DNA of 23,676 nt from an uncultured Clostridia bacterium (GCA_946613705.1 CAMOFU010000009.1:1-23676), one strand, 5' to 3'; counted from the stretch's first letter, positions 1 to 7,722 are shown. Numbers and translations are program-made. The notes: a model not told the origin generated them from the letters alone.

Positions 1-20
1 GGGTCGTGCGGTGTTGCCTA

Positions 21-49
21 TAAAATCAAACGCACCCTGCTTGGGTGCG
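21..49 (-). terminator. Intrinsic terminator of the cysteine-rich orphan gene
   Basis: On the minus strand a 7-bp perfect stem (CGCACCC / GGGTGCG, arms at 43-49 and 31-37) with a 5-base loop is followed by a T-rich run (TTTGATTTTA). It starts about 10 bases after the stop codon of the 59-811 gene, so it should end that transcript. The T run is interrupted by GA, so strength is uncertain. Bases 1-20 show nothing I can name. Confidence 0.75.
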
Positions 50-58
50 CTGATCTGT

Positions 59-811
59 TTATTCGCTCTTTTTCTCGCTGCCGCATGACTGATCTGATTC
101 AAGACCCTGCGGGAAGAATTCCGAAGTCGGGAACTGAATTTTTGAAAACAGCTCGCACGGTGTATCGGACTCTGTGGGGCAGTCGCTTTCGGGAACGCCG
201 TAGTCATATGCGGGGATAAGGATAGGCACAGGGCGCATAAGCTGTATGATAGCAAAAATACCGATCGTGACGGTAACGGTATTATCATCCTGTGCATCGG
301 GCAAGCTTGTTATGAGGTTCGCATCGAGGCACATAGGGGGTGCTATGCTTACACCTGCAACGGGCAGCGTGCCGTTATCGCAGCAGGCGGCACATCCGCT
401 TGTGGGGGCAGGAAGAGCTGCCGCTGACTGACTGTTGGACATAAAGCGCTGAGTGCTGCCATCGCTGCCGAAAAGGATCACACGTTTAGCAGCGCTTGCG
501 GTCCCGTACACAACAGACGGCGGCTCACCGACTGTATCATATGCTTCGATCTCGGCGCGGAAATTGTAGGTAACATCAACAGTATAGAATCCCCTGTTGA
601 ACGGGACGGGGTCGATCACGAAGCTGCAGCCCGTTGTTTCGATGCACTTGGCCTTGATATACTGCGCTTCATTGATGACCGTCTGAGCTGTCGGGTCGAA
701 GCAGAGAGTAAGGTCTTCCAGGCAGTCCTGAGAACTGCAGGAATCAAAGACCCTCATGGCATCGATGCATACAGCTTCTTTGAAAGCGCGGTTTGTGTTT
801 GTTTCGCTCAT
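59..811 (-). CDS. Conserved cysteine-rich protein of unknown function
   Basis: A 250-residue soluble-looking protein with no signal peptide or membrane helix. I do not know its function. It has 13 cysteines (15, 25, 30, 37, 56, 62, 140, 143, 144, 161, 211, 219, 243). The N-terminal third carries EAVCID, a DSC-x4-DCLEDL segment and PVPFNRGFYTVDV; from memory, similar segments recur in uncharacterised clostridial proteins. The middle has a CAACC cluster (140-144) and the tail is acidic and serine-rich. The start ATG at 811 was chosen because AGGAGG lies 6-7 bases before it; a longer frame from 844 would run through that site. The gene stands alone, with the hisE terminator upstream and its own terminator downstream. 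Cysteine richness and a possible sigma-K-like promoter make a spore or cell-surface role imaginable, but that is a guess. Confidence 0.8.
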   Translation of the reverse strand: MSETNTNRAFKEAVCIDAMRVFDSCSSQDCLEDLTLCFDPTAQTVINEAQYIKAKCIETTGCSFVIDPVPFNRGFYTVDVTYNFRAEIEAYDTVGEPPSVVYGTASAAKRVILFGSDGSTQRFMSNSQSAAALPAPTSGCAACCDNGTLPVAGVSIAPPMCLDANLITSLPDAQDDNTVTVTIGIFAIIQLMRPVPILIPAYDYGVPESDCPTESDTPCELFSKIQFPTSEFFPQGLESDQSCGSEKKSE

Positions 812-859
812 AATATTCCTCCTGACAAGTATTATTACAGCCATTTCATGCCGCTGATA

Positions 860-887
860 TATCTTATTCAGGATAGCGTTCTTTTGT
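860..887 (-). promoter_or_regulatory. Possible sporulation-type (sigma-K-like) promoter
   Basis: On the minus strand ACA (885-887) is followed after 16 bases by AATAAGATA (860-868), which resembles the sigma-K pattern of AC at -35 and CATAnnnTA at -10, with the first C missing. The start point would lie near 853, giving a leader of about 40 bases before the 811 start codon. No good sigma-A promoter is visible in 812-899. Such short motifs arise easily by chance. Confidence 0.25.
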
Positions 888-899
888 GCAGAAATGCAG

Positions 900-927
900 A
901 AAAAACGCCTGCACTCAGGCAGGCATT
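900..927 (-). terminator. Intrinsic terminator of the his operon
   Basis: Directly after the hisE stop, the minus strand forms ATGCCTGC / GCAGGCGT (8 bp including one G-T pair) with loop CTGAGT, followed by TTTTTT. This is a textbook factor-independent terminator and marks the end of the histidine operon. Confidence 0.92.
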
Positions 928-930
928 ATA

Positions 931-1269
931 TCAAGTATTTTTATCAACGGTTTTGAACTGTTTGAGATTTCCGATCTTTTCATTGCGCTCATCAAGCACC
1001 TTTTCCACATCGGACCAATCGAGTCCCTGATTAACAGCAAGCACCATAACATGATACAGCAGATCGTTGATCTCATTTTTCAGCTCGTCATTATCACCGT
1101 TCTTTGCAGCGATGATCGTTTCGGCGGCTTCTTCACCGACCTTTTTGCATATCTTATCAACTCCCTGCTGATAGAGATAGCAGGTATAGCTTTTCTCGGG
1201 TGCCTCTCCCCTGTCGAACTGCTCCTTGCGTGCTTTGAGCACCTCAAATATTTCCTGATAAACAGTCAT
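931..1269 (-). CDS. hisE: Phosphoribosyl-ATP pyrophosphatase (HisE)
   Basis: Second step of histidine synthesis: hydrolyses PR-ATP to PR-AMP and pyrophosphate. The 112 residues form an all-alpha MazG-like protein; the metal-binding pattern EEAAE (47-51) followed by ExxD (66-69, in NEINDLLYH) is present. Length is normal for a stand-alone HisE; in many bacteria this domain is fused to HisI, here it is separate. The ATG shares its A with the hisI stop codon (TAATG), with GAGGAGG 7 bases upstream inside hisI, so translation is probably coupled. It is the last gene of the operon, followed at once by a terminator. Confidence 0.96.
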   Translation of the reverse strand: MTVYQEIFEVLKARKEQFDRGEAPEKSYTCYLYQQGVDKICKKVGEEAAETIIAAKNGDNDELKNEINDLLYHVMVLAVNQGLDWSDVEKVLDERNEKIGNLKQFKTVDKNT

Positions 1270-1628
1270 TATTGTTCCTCCTCGTTATACATCTCATTGA
1301 AAAAGCAGCTGTATGCTCCTGTGTGGCAGGCAACGCCTGTCTGCTCGACATTTACAAGCAGCGTATCGTTATCGCAGTCGGAATAGATGCTGACGACCTT
1401 TTGCAGATGTCCGCTCGTAGCGCCCTTGTTCCAGTATTCCTGCCGCGATCTGCTCCAAAACCAGGTGTAACCTGTCTCAAGAGTTCTGCGAAGGCTCTCT
1501 TTATTCATATATGCAAGCATCAGCACAGTCTTGGTATTGATCTCGTAGCATATTGCAGGGATAAGCTCGGCCTTTTGAAAGTATTTATCGAGGTCGTTGA
1601 TGTCGATCTTTATCTTGTTATTACTCAT
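1269..1628 (-). CDS. hisI: Phosphoribosyl-AMP cyclohydrolase (HisI)
   Basis: Third step of histidine synthesis: opens the adenine ring of PR-AMP to give ProFAR, in the cytosol as a zinc enzyme. The 119-residue protein shows the metal-binding DCDND segment (84-88) and two conserved cysteines, C101 and C108 (GVACHTG and YSCFF), as the family requires; the WFWSRSRQEYWNKGATSGH core (56-74) is typical. The ATG at 1628 has AAGGAG 5 bases upstream. The gap to hisF is 44 bases, the largest inside this operon, and holds no clear structure. It overlaps hisE by one base. Confidence 0.96.
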   Translation of the reverse strand: MSNNKIKIDINDLDKYFQKAELIPAICYEINTKTVLMLAYMNKESLRRTLETGYTWFWSRSRQEYWNKGATSGHLQKVVSIYSDCDNDTLLVNVEQTGVACHTGAYSCFFNEMYNEEEQ

Positions 1629-1672
1629 TTTTGCTCCTTGTAATCATTATTCTGTTATTTTGTTCTCTTTTT

Positions 1673-2428
1673 TCACCTTATGTTTATTCCTTTGCTGCGG
1701 CAATCGTCCTTGACCTGTGAAACGGTGAGCTCCTTGAAATGGAAAAGTGATGCAGCGAGCGCTGCCGAACAGTCTGTCTTCAAGAATGCATCGGCAAAAT
1801 CTCCGAGCTTCCCTGCCCCGCCGCTGGCGATAACGGGAATGCTGACAGCATCGACTACAGCCCTCAGCATTGGAATATCAAATCCGCCTCTTACCCCATC
1901 GGTGTCGATCGAGTTGAGGCATATCTCTCCTGCGCCGAGCGCTTCACATTTTTTTACCCATTCGATCAGGTCAAGCTTCATGTCTATCCTGCCGCCGTTT
2001 ATGTAGACTGTCCACTTGTTCTCTCCGACCGCCTTTGCGTCCACGCCTACACATATACACTGGCTGCCGAAAATATCGGCACCGTCCTTTATCAGCTGCG
2101 GATTCTTAACAGCCTGAGAATTGACCGAGACTTTATCGGCTCCTGCTCTGAGAGTTTCGCGTATATCATCGACCGTAGCGATACCGCCGCCCACCGTCAG
2201 CGGAACGAACACCTTTTTTGCAGTGTTTCTTACAACATCGAGCATTACTCCCCTGCCCTCGTGAGACGCTGTGATGTCATAGAACACGATCTCATCGGCA
2301 CCCTGCAAATTATACTCATACGCACACTCGACGGGATCCCCGACCTCTTTTATCCCCTCGAAATTAACGCCCTTTACGACCTTGCCGTCACGAACGTCAA
2401 GACACGGGATTATTCTTTTAGCAAGCAT
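1673..2428 (-). CDS. hisF: Imidazole glycerol phosphate synthase, cyclase subunit (HisF)
   Basis: A 251-residue (beta/alpha)8 barrel that takes ammonia from HisH and turns PRFAR into imidazole glycerol phosphate and AICAR, linking histidine and purine synthesis. The two catalytic aspartates are in place: D11 (RIIPCLD) and D130 (VGVDAK). Phosphate-binding loops are recognisable as TVGGGI (78-83) and ASGGAG. Length is normal. The start ATG at 2428 has AGGTGA upstream. It lies 15 bases after the methyltransferase gene rather than directly after hisA, which is absent. Nothing suggests that it has taken over the HisA reaction. Confidence 0.97.
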   Translation of the reverse strand: MLAKRIIPCLDVRDGKVVKGVNFEGIKEVGDPVECAYEYNLQGADEIVFYDITASHEGRGVMLDVVRNTAKKVFVPLTVGGGIATVDDIRETLRAGADKVSVNSQAVKNPQLIKDGADIFGSQCICVGVDAKAVGENKWTVYINGGRIDMKLDLIEWVKKCEALGAGEICLNSIDTDGVRGGFDIPMLRAVVDAVSIPVIASGGAGKLGDFADAFLKTDCSAALAASLFHFKELTVSQVKDDCRSKGINIR

Positions 2429-2443
2429 TTTCTCACCTGATCT

Positions 2444-3247
2444 CTATTCATAGTTGTTTTGTTTCTTATCCAGAACCGCATATGCCGCATAATGGAGGAT
2501 ATCAAACTCTTCGGGATATGCTTCGAGCATTTTGAGATGCTCCTTTTCCCATTCTTCGATCCTGTCCTGCGGCAGCGATGCACCGATACCCCGACAGGCT
2601 TTTATTCTGCCGTTCCAGCTCTCTCTTGTAAAGCGGACGGGCAAACGGTATTCACCTGTTTCCGATACGCTGAACTGAGTGAGGTATTCTTCGGGTATCA
2701 CAAGCTGTTTAAAGCGATCGCCTGCACCTGTCCAGTCGGGATTATATTTCAGCACGAGCTGTTCGCTCTTCATGGCAAGCTCATCTTCAAACGGCAGCCA
2801 GTTCATCATGATAAGCAGGAGCCTTCCGTTATCGGAAAGCAGCCTTGAAAACAGCGGAGCGGTACGCTTGTGATCGAAATACCAGTAGCACTGGCAGGCG
2901 GTAATAACATCGAAGCTGCCGTCTTCAAACGGGAGCGATTCCGCTGAGCTTACAGAATATCTTATATTCATGCCCGCAAGCTTTGACATTTGCTCGGCAG
3001 AAGCGATCTGTTCGGGAGAAATGTCGGTACCCGTCCAGTCTGCACCGAGGCTGTACATATTCCTCGGCAGCACACCGGTGCCCGTTCCTATATCAAGCAC
3101 TCTCTGACCTTTTATGCACAGACCGAGCTCTGCTATCTTACGATAGAATTCATCGGGGTAGATATCACGGTAGCGGGCATAATCCGAAGAAGTCCTGCCC
3201 CAGTCAAATGCCTTTCCGCCGTCTATCCTTTTATCCTTTATATCCAT
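2444..3247 (-). CDS. Class I SAM-dependent methyltransferase inserted in the his operon
   Basis: A 267-residue cytosolic protein with a Rossmann-type methyltransferase fold. Motif I is LDIGTGTGVL (51-60), the acidic residue after beta-2 is D75 (GTDIS), and the SLPFEDGSFDVITA segment (104-117) is a typical SAM-binding and post-II region. The N-terminal FDWGRTSSDYARYRDIYP region (14-31) is shared by many Firmicutes methyltransferases of unknown substrate. No known histidine enzyme has this fold. The ATG at 3247 has GAGG 9 bases upstream; a longer GTG frame from 3262 starts inside the hisH stop and is less likely. It sits 11 bases after hisH and 15 before hisF, exactly where hisA is normally found, so it is co-transcribed. 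The substrate cannot be read from the sequence. Confidence 0.88.
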   Translation of the reverse strand: MDIKDKRIDGGKAFDWGRTSSDYARYRDIYPDEFYRKIAELGLCIKGQRVLDIGTGTGVLPRNMYSLGADWTGTDISPEQIASAEQMSKLAGMNIRYSVSSAESLPFEDGSFDVITACQCYWYFDHKRTAPLFSRLLSDNGRLLLIMMNWLPFEDELAMKSEQLVLKYNPDWTGAGDRFKQLVIPEEYLTQFSVSETGEYRLPVRFTRESWNGRIKACRGIGASLPQDRIEEWEKEHLKMLEAYPEEFDILHYAAYAVLDKKQNNYE

Positions 3248-3258
3248 ATCACACTGCC

Positions 3259-3858
3259 TCACATAAGTCCCGCAAAGTTTTCAAGCATTTTCAGCCCGAC
3301 ACTTCCCGATTTTTCGGGGTGGAACTGTGTGCCGTATACATATTTTCCGTCGCCTGCAACAGCTGTTACTCTGCTCCCGTAGGTACAGTAGGCATAGAGG
3401 TTCTTGTCATCACAGAAGGCCTTGTAGCTGTGTACAAAATACACATAGTCCTCGTCAAGTCCCGAAAACAGCGGGCAGTCGTGATTATAGACAAGCTTGT
3501 TCCAGCCCATATGAGGGATAACAAGTCCTTCATCGTCGATCTTATCGACATAGCCCTTTATAAGCCCGAGTCCCTCGCACTCCTTGAATTCATAGCTCTT
3601 GTCAAACAGCAGCTGCATACCGAGACATATCCCCAGCAGCGGCTTCTGCTTTGACTGTTCCCTGATCGTGTCTGCAAGCCCCGATGCTGCAAGCATCTCC
3701 ATTGCCGCAGGAAACGCACCTACTCCCGGAAGGATAAGCTTATCGGCAGATTCGATCCTTTGCTTGTCGGAGGTCAGCTCACATTCCACACCGAGGTGAT
3801 CGAGCGCATTCTTGACGGAAAAGATATTTCCCGCGCCGTAATCAATTATAGCAATCAT
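3259..3858 (-). CDS. hisH: Imidazole glycerol phosphate synthase, glutamine amidotransferase subunit (HisH)
   Basis: A class I glutamine amidotransferase of 199 residues that makes ammonia from glutamine for HisF. The catalytic triad is complete: C78 in GICLGMQ, H180 and E182 in QFHPEKSG. The oxyanion-strand motif PGVGAF (44-49) is present. Length is normal. The start ATG overlaps the hisB stop by one base (TAATG), with AAGGGTG inside the end of hisB as ribosome site, so translation is likely coupled. Confidence 0.97.
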   Translation of the reverse strand: MIAIIDYGAGNIFSVKNALDHLGVECELTSDKQRIESADKLILPGVGAFPAAMEMLAASGLADTIREQSKQKPLLGICLGMQLLFDKSYEFKECEGLGLIKGYVDKIDDEGLVIPHMGWNKLVYNHDCPLFSGLDEDYVYFVHSYKAFCDDKNLYAYCTYGSRVTAVAGDGKYVYGTQFHPEKSGSVGLKMLENFAGLM

Positions 3859-4439
3859 TATAATACACCCTTAGTTGAAAGCACACTGCCGTCGCTGTTA
3901 TATGTGATCGCAGCCTTGAAAGCATGGGCAGCAGCCTTGAATATCGCTTCACAGATATGATGATCGTTCTTTCCGTATTCCTCGCGGATATGCAGAGTTA
4001 TTCCTGAATTGAAGGCAAAGGCTCTGAAAAACTCCTCGCAGAGACAGGTATCGAACTCTCCGATACGCTGGTCATGGAAATCGGCATTGAATACGAGGAA
4101 GGGCCTGCCGCTGATATCGAGCGAGCAGAAAGCCAGCGCCTCGTCCATAGGGATATAAAATGAACCGTAACGCATTATCCCGGCCTTATCGCCGAGTGCC
4201 TCGGCAACGGCCTTGCCCAGCACTATGCCGATATCCTCTACGGAATGATGACCGTCTACTTCAAGGTCTCCGCGGCAGACTACAGTGAGGTCAATGCCGC
4301 TGTGAACGGCAAATGCAGTAAGCATATGGTTGAAAAAGCCTATGCCCGTGTCTATCGAGACCTTGCCCGACCCGTCGAGGTCGAGCGTTAAGTTTATATC
4401 GGTCTCTTTGGTTTTTCTTGATATTTCAGCTGCTCTCAT
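3858..4439 (-). CDS. hisB: Imidazoleglycerol-phosphate dehydratase (HisB)
   Basis: Dehydrates imidazole glycerol phosphate to imidazole acetol phosphate using manganese. The 193-residue form is the single-function enzyme, without the N-terminal histidinol-phosphatase domain of enterobacteria. Both duplicated metal-binding histidine motifs are visible: DGHHSVED (62-69) and NDHHICEA (158-165), plus FFNHML (35-40). The start was set at the ATG at 4439, with AGGAG 7 bases upstream; a frame extended to 4481 would overlap hisD and its own ribosome site. The phosphatase step must be encoded elsewhere. Confidence 0.96.
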   Translation of the reverse strand: MRAAEISRKTKETDINLTLDLDGSGKVSIDTGIGFFNHMLTAFAVHSGIDLTVVCRGDLEVDGHHSVEDIGIVLGKAVAEALGDKAGIMRYGSFYIPMDEALAFCSLDISGRPFLVFNADFHDQRIGEFDTCLCEEFFRAFAFNSGITLHIREEYGKNDHHICEAIFKAAAHAFKAAITYNSDGSVLSTKGVL

Positions 4440-4452
4440 AATACAACTCCTG

Positions 4453-5748
4453 TCAGTCTTCAAATCTAACCTTGATAGCATTTGCGTGAGCGGTGAGCCC
4501 TTCCTTTTCGGCTACGAGCACGATATCGTCCTTAGCTGTGCGCAAAGCATCCTCTGTATAATAGATAAAGCTCGAACGCTTTTCAAAGCTGTTGACACCG
4601 AGCGGAGAGAAGAACCTTGCTGTGCCGCTGGTAGGAAGAACGTGGTTGGGACCCGCATAATAATCGCCGAGCGGTTCGGGAGCATAGTCACCGAGGAAAA
4701 CCGAACCTGCGTTATCGAGCCTGCCGATATATTCCATTGGGTTCTCAAACAGCACCTCGAGGTGCTCGGGCGCAAGGCGGTTGGCGATATCACAGGCCTG
4801 CTCACGGGTGCCGCAGATTATTATTGCACCGTAATCGGAAAGCGATGTATCTATGATCTCTTTTCTTGCGAGCGGCTGCACCTGTCTTTCTATCTCCATG
4901 ATAGTTTCATCTGCGAGTTTCTCGCTCGTGGTGATAAGTATTGCAGATGCAAGCTTGTCGTGCTCTGCCTGCGACATAAGATCGGCAGCAACGAACTTCG
5001 GCTTTGCCGAATCATCAGCGATAACAAGTATCTCGCTGGGGCCTGCGATCATGTCGATATCAACTATTCCGTAGAGCAGCTTCTTGGCAGTTGCCACATA
5101 TATGTTCCCCGGACCTACGATCTTGTCTACCTTCGGGATCTCCTCAGTGCCGTATGCAAGTGCTGCGATCGCCTGAGCTCCGCCCGAGAGGAATATCCTG
5201 TCCACTCCGCACAGTGCAGCTGCAACGAGGATATCCTTATTCGGAGTACCGTCCTTGAGCGGAGGTGTGACCATTATGATCTCCTTGACACCTGCGATCT
5301 TAGCGGGGATAGCGTTCATCAGCACCGAAGAGGGATATGCCGCTGTGCCTCCCGGGACATAGAGACCGACTCTTTCAAGCCCTCTGACCCTCTGCCCGAG
5401 GACAACACCGTTTTCCTTGGGATTGATGAACGACTGTGATTTCTGTCTGTTGTGGAAGTCGGAGATGTTCTCGATGCAGTTGAGAAGCGCATCTGTGAAT
5501 GCGGGATCTGCTTCTGTGAGTGCATCGTTTATAACATCGCGCGGGACCTCATAATACTGCGGGAGCTTACCGTCAAACTTCTCGGTATATGCCTTGACAG
5601 CGGAATCACCGCCGCTTCTGACATTTTCGATTATCTCTGTGACAACAGCGGTGACCTTCTTATCTGTCTCGCCGCTGCGCTTGGCGACCTGTTTGAAAAA
5701 CTCCTCCTCATCTGTGCCGTTGGCATAGATCTTTTTTATGTTTATCAT
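4453..5748 (-). CDS. hisD: Histidinol dehydrogenase (HisD)
   Basis: Catalyses the last two oxidations, histidinol to histidine, with NAD and zinc. The 431-residue length is normal. Zinc ligands Q260 and H263 (SQAEHDK), D362 and H421 and the catalytic pair E328-H329 (LAPEHLE) are all in place, and the glycine-rich YVPGGTAAYPSSVLM region (130-144) is intact. ATG at 5748 has GGAGG 10 bases upstream. It starts 16 bases after hisG. hisC, often next to hisD, is not here. Confidence 0.97.
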   Translation of the reverse strand: MINIKKIYANGTDEEEFFKQVAKRSGETDKKVTAVVTEIIENVRSGGDSAVKAYTEKFDGKLPQYYEVPRDVINDALTEADPAFTDALLNCIENISDFHNRQKSQSFINPKENGVVLGQRVRGLERVGLYVPGGTAAYPSSVLMNAIPAKIAGVKEIIMVTPPLKDGTPNKDILVAAALCGVDRIFLSGGAQAIAALAYGTEEIPKVDKIVGPGNIYVATAKKLLYGIVDIDMIAGPSEILVIADDSAKPKFVAADLMSQAEHDKLASAILITTSEKLADETIMEIERQVQPLARKEIIDTSLSDYGAIIICGTREQACDIANRLAPEHLEVLFENPMEYIGRLDNAGSVFLGDYAPEPLGDYYAGPNHVLPTSGTARFFSPLGVNSFEKRSSFIYYTEDALRTAKDDIVLVAEKEGLTAHANAIKVRFED

Positions 5749-5764
5749 CTCTGTCTATCCTCCG

Positions 5765-6397
5765 TTAGTCTATGTTCATTTCTACCAGCTCGACAAACGA
5801 TTCGATCTCCTGCTGTCTGAGCTTCATGCTTACAGTATTTACTATCAGTCTTGCAGATACAGGAACGATATCCTCTATAACTTCAAGACCGTTCTCTTTC
5901 AGCGTAGTGCCTGTTTCGACGATATCAACGATACCGTCAGCAAGCTCAAGCAGCGGAGCCAGCTCGACCGAGCCTTCGATCTTGACGATATCAACGTCCA
6001 TGCCCTTGCTCTCAAAATAATTTCGGGTGATAACAGGGTACTTTGTTGCTACGGTCTTGACACCGTAACCTCCGTAGAAAGCAGAGCCCTTCTTTGTTGC
6101 GAGAGCAAATCTGCACCTGCCGAATCCGAGATCGACCAGTTCAAAAAATGTTCCCTGCATCTCCATGATCGTATCCTTACCGACTACTCCGAGATCACAC
6201 ACACCGTGCTCGACATATGTAATAACATCGTTTGCTTTAGCCAGCACTACCTCCAAATTACCGTCAGGCACGGGAAGGATAAGCTTTCTTCCCTTTTCTC
6301 TGACGGCTGTGCAGTCGTAGCCTATCTTCTCCAGCAGCCCGACTGTATCCTTTTCAAGTCTGCCCTTGGTAAGGGCTATCCTCAGCGGTTTATTCAT
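5765..6397 (-). CDS. hisG: ATP phosphoribosyltransferase, short-form catalytic subunit (HisG)
   Basis: First committed step: joins ATP and PRPP to give PR-ATP. The 210-residue protein is the short form that lacks the C-terminal histidine-binding domain and therefore needs HisZ, which is encoded just upstream. The PRPP-binding stretch runs from about 142 to 166 (GSVELAP, ADGIVDIVETGTTL). The ATG at 6397 is preferred because GAGG lies 9 bases upstream; the GTG at 6412 overlaps the hisZ stop and has no ribosome site at a useful distance. Confidence 0.95.
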   Translation of the reverse strand: MNKPLRIALTKGRLEKDTVGLLEKIGYDCTAVREKGRKLILPVPDGNLEVVLAKANDVITYVEHGVCDLGVVGKDTIMEMQGTFFELVDLGFGRCRFALATKKGSAFYGGYGVKTVATKYPVITRNYFESKGMDVDIVKIEGSVELAPLLELADGIVDIVETGTTLKENGLEVIEDIVPVSARLIVNTVSMKLRQQEIESFVELVEMNID

Positions 6398-6408
6398 AAG
6401 CTCAGCCC

Positions 6409-7608
6409 TCACAATTCTATGATCTGTTTATCTTCACCGATTACGTATATCTTTTTGATACCGCGCTTTTCGGCATACTTCTTTGTATCCTCTATCGTTG
6501 AATGCAGACCTATCTCGGCAACTGCGCCGTTTGAAACGATCTCTCTTGCAAATGCAACAGCCTCAGCCGAATGCCCTGTTTCGGCATAGATTATGCAGTC
6601 GGGAGCCGAGATAGATGCCGAGAGCTCGTTCTTTCTCAGATACCTTGCCACATCGTCGCAATTCACTCCGAAGCCTATCGCGGGGCATGGCCTGCCGAAT
6701 TCTCCGAGCAGACCGTCATAACGTCCGCCCTTCAGAACAGACTGACCCACACCCGATAAATATCCCTTGAACACAACGCCCGTATAATAATCCACATGGC
6801 TTACGATACCGAGATCGACAGATATCTTTCCGCCGTAGCCGAGCTCCGAGAGCTTGCCGTACACCTCTTTAAGATGCAGCAGGATAGCATTTATCCTGTC
6901 ATCGGTATAAAGCGCTGCTGCCTTGTCAAACACCTCTGCACCGCCGAAAAGCCTCGGCAGAGCTTTTAGTGCAGCAGCCACAGGCTTGGGAGAAAGCTCA
7001 TCAAGAATATCGTTGAGCGCGGGGTAATTCTTGGCAGAGATCAGAAGCCTGATCTCCTCCCTTGTGCTGTCATCGGCTTCAAGCTTTGAAACAAGCTCCT
7101 TGAAATAGCCGATGTCGCCTATCTCAAACCTGAAATTATCCGCGTCGAAGCTGCCGAGAGCTTCAAGCGCAAGGCACATGGCTTCGTAATCCGCACGCTC
7201 ATTATCCTCTCCGCCGATAAGCTCTATACCCGACTGGAATATCTCATCGGAACGTCCTTTGAGCAGCGCATTGTTCTCGTACACGGTCTGATTATAGAAA
7301 AGTCTCAGCGGGAGAACGGCGGATGCAAGTCTTGTTGATGCAAGACGGGCTATGGGTATCGTGGAATCAGGACGGATTGTGATGAGCCGCCCCTTGGAGT
7401 CGGTAAGCTTATACATCCTCTCCTGACGGAAATGCCGCGAGCTGCCGCTGAACAGGTCGTAGAACTCGATGCCCGGAGTGACTACCTCGCTGTAGCCGAA
7501 GCTCTTGAACAACCCTGCAAGCCGCATCTCTACTTCCCTGCGTGCAAGACAGTCATTGAAGAGCAGATCGCGCGTGCCCTCGGGAGTTATCAGATCATTC
7601 TTTTTCAT
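6409..7608 (-). CDS. hisZ: ATP phosphoribosyltransferase regulatory subunit (HisZ)
   Basis: A 399-residue paralogue of histidyl-tRNA synthetase that lacks aminoacylation and instead binds HisG to form the allosteric, histidine-sensitive enzyme. The class II synthetase core is visible: TPEGTRDLL (8-16), RPDSTIPIAR (79-88), DEIFQSGIELIGG and the GGRYDGLL...IGFG motif 3 region. About 65 residues after the core look like a reduced anticodon-domain-like segment. The alternative is a true HisS, but its place directly before a short hisG, as the first gene of the his operon, favours HisZ. ATG at 7608 has GAGGAA upstream. The leader is only about 55 bases long and has no T-box. Confidence 0.93.
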   Translation of the reverse strand: MKKNDLITPEGTRDLLFNDCLARREVEMRLAGLFKSFGYSEVVTPGIEFYDLFSGSSRHFRQERMYKLTDSKGRLITIRPDSTIPIARLASTRLASAVLPLRLFYNQTVYENNALLKGRSDEIFQSGIELIGGEDNERADYEAMCLALEALGSFDADNFRFEIGDIGYFKELVSKLEADDSTREEIRLLISAKNYPALNDILDELSPKPVAAALKALPRLFGGAEVFDKAAALYTDDRINAILLHLKEVYGKLSELGYGGKISVDLGIVSHVDYYTGVVFKGYLSGVGQSVLKGGRYDGLLGEFGRPCPAIGFGVNCDDVARYLRKNELSASISAPDCIIYAETGHSAEAVAFAREIVSNGAVAEIGLHSTIEDTKKYAEKRGIKKIYVIGEDKQIIEL

Positions 7609-7637
7609 TTCTGTTTCCTCAATTCAATGTATTAAAG

Positions 7638-7653
7638 TGCTAATATATTAGCA
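7638..7653. promoter_or_regulatory. Probable his operator, 16-bp perfect palindrome
   Basis: TGCTAATATATTAGCA is a perfect 16-bp inverted repeat lying about 10-25 bases downstream of the predicted his transcription start. Its size and symmetry fit a dimeric repressor site. Some Firmicutes are predicted to control his operons with a TrpR-family repressor (HisR/YerC); assigning this site to that family is inference. No repressor gene lies in the window. Confidence 0.65.
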
Positions 7654-7660
7654 TATTACC

Positions 7661-7678
7661 ATGGTATTATAATACCAT
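7661..7678. promoter_or_regulatory. 18-bp perfect palindrome over the his -10 box
   Basis: ATGGTATTATAATACCAT is a perfect 18-bp inverted repeat that covers the -10 hexamer and the predicted start point of the his promoter. Its centre is 24 bp from that of the neighbouring palindrome at 7638-7653. It may be a second operator. As RNA it would be at most partly transcribed and it has no T run, so it is not a terminator. Confidence 0.55.
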
Positions 7679-7697
7679 ATAGAATTATATCTGTCAA
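7669..7697 (-). promoter_or_regulatory. Sigma-A promoter of the histidine operon
   Basis: On the minus strand a perfect -35 TTGACA (7692-7697) is followed by 17 bases and TATTAT (7669-7674), five of six matches to the -10 consensus. Transcription should begin near 7662 and give a leader of about 55 bases before hisZ. A TATAAT at 7666-7671 exists too but its spacing of 20 is poor. Confidence 0.85.
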
Positions 7698-7722
7698 TCA
7701 TAGTCAGAATTTTCTCATCAAA

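Noticed and set aside
4330..5439. A 369-codon open frame on the plus strand, antisense to hisD
   Set aside because: It mirrors hisD and hisB, which have full catalytic motifs. The frame has no recognisable domain, and codon bias of the real gene explains its openness.
6409..7608. Histidyl-tRNA synthetase (HisS)
   Set aside because: It leads a his operon directly before a short-form hisG, which needs HisZ, and the C-terminal region is reduced.
7661..7678. The 18-bp palindrome as a polC terminator
   Set aside because: It is AT-rich and not followed by a T run, and it coincides with the his -10 box.
7609..7722. T-box or other riboswitch before hisZ
   Set aside because: The leader is only about 55 bases, with no room for a T-box, no specifier stem and no anti-terminator pair.
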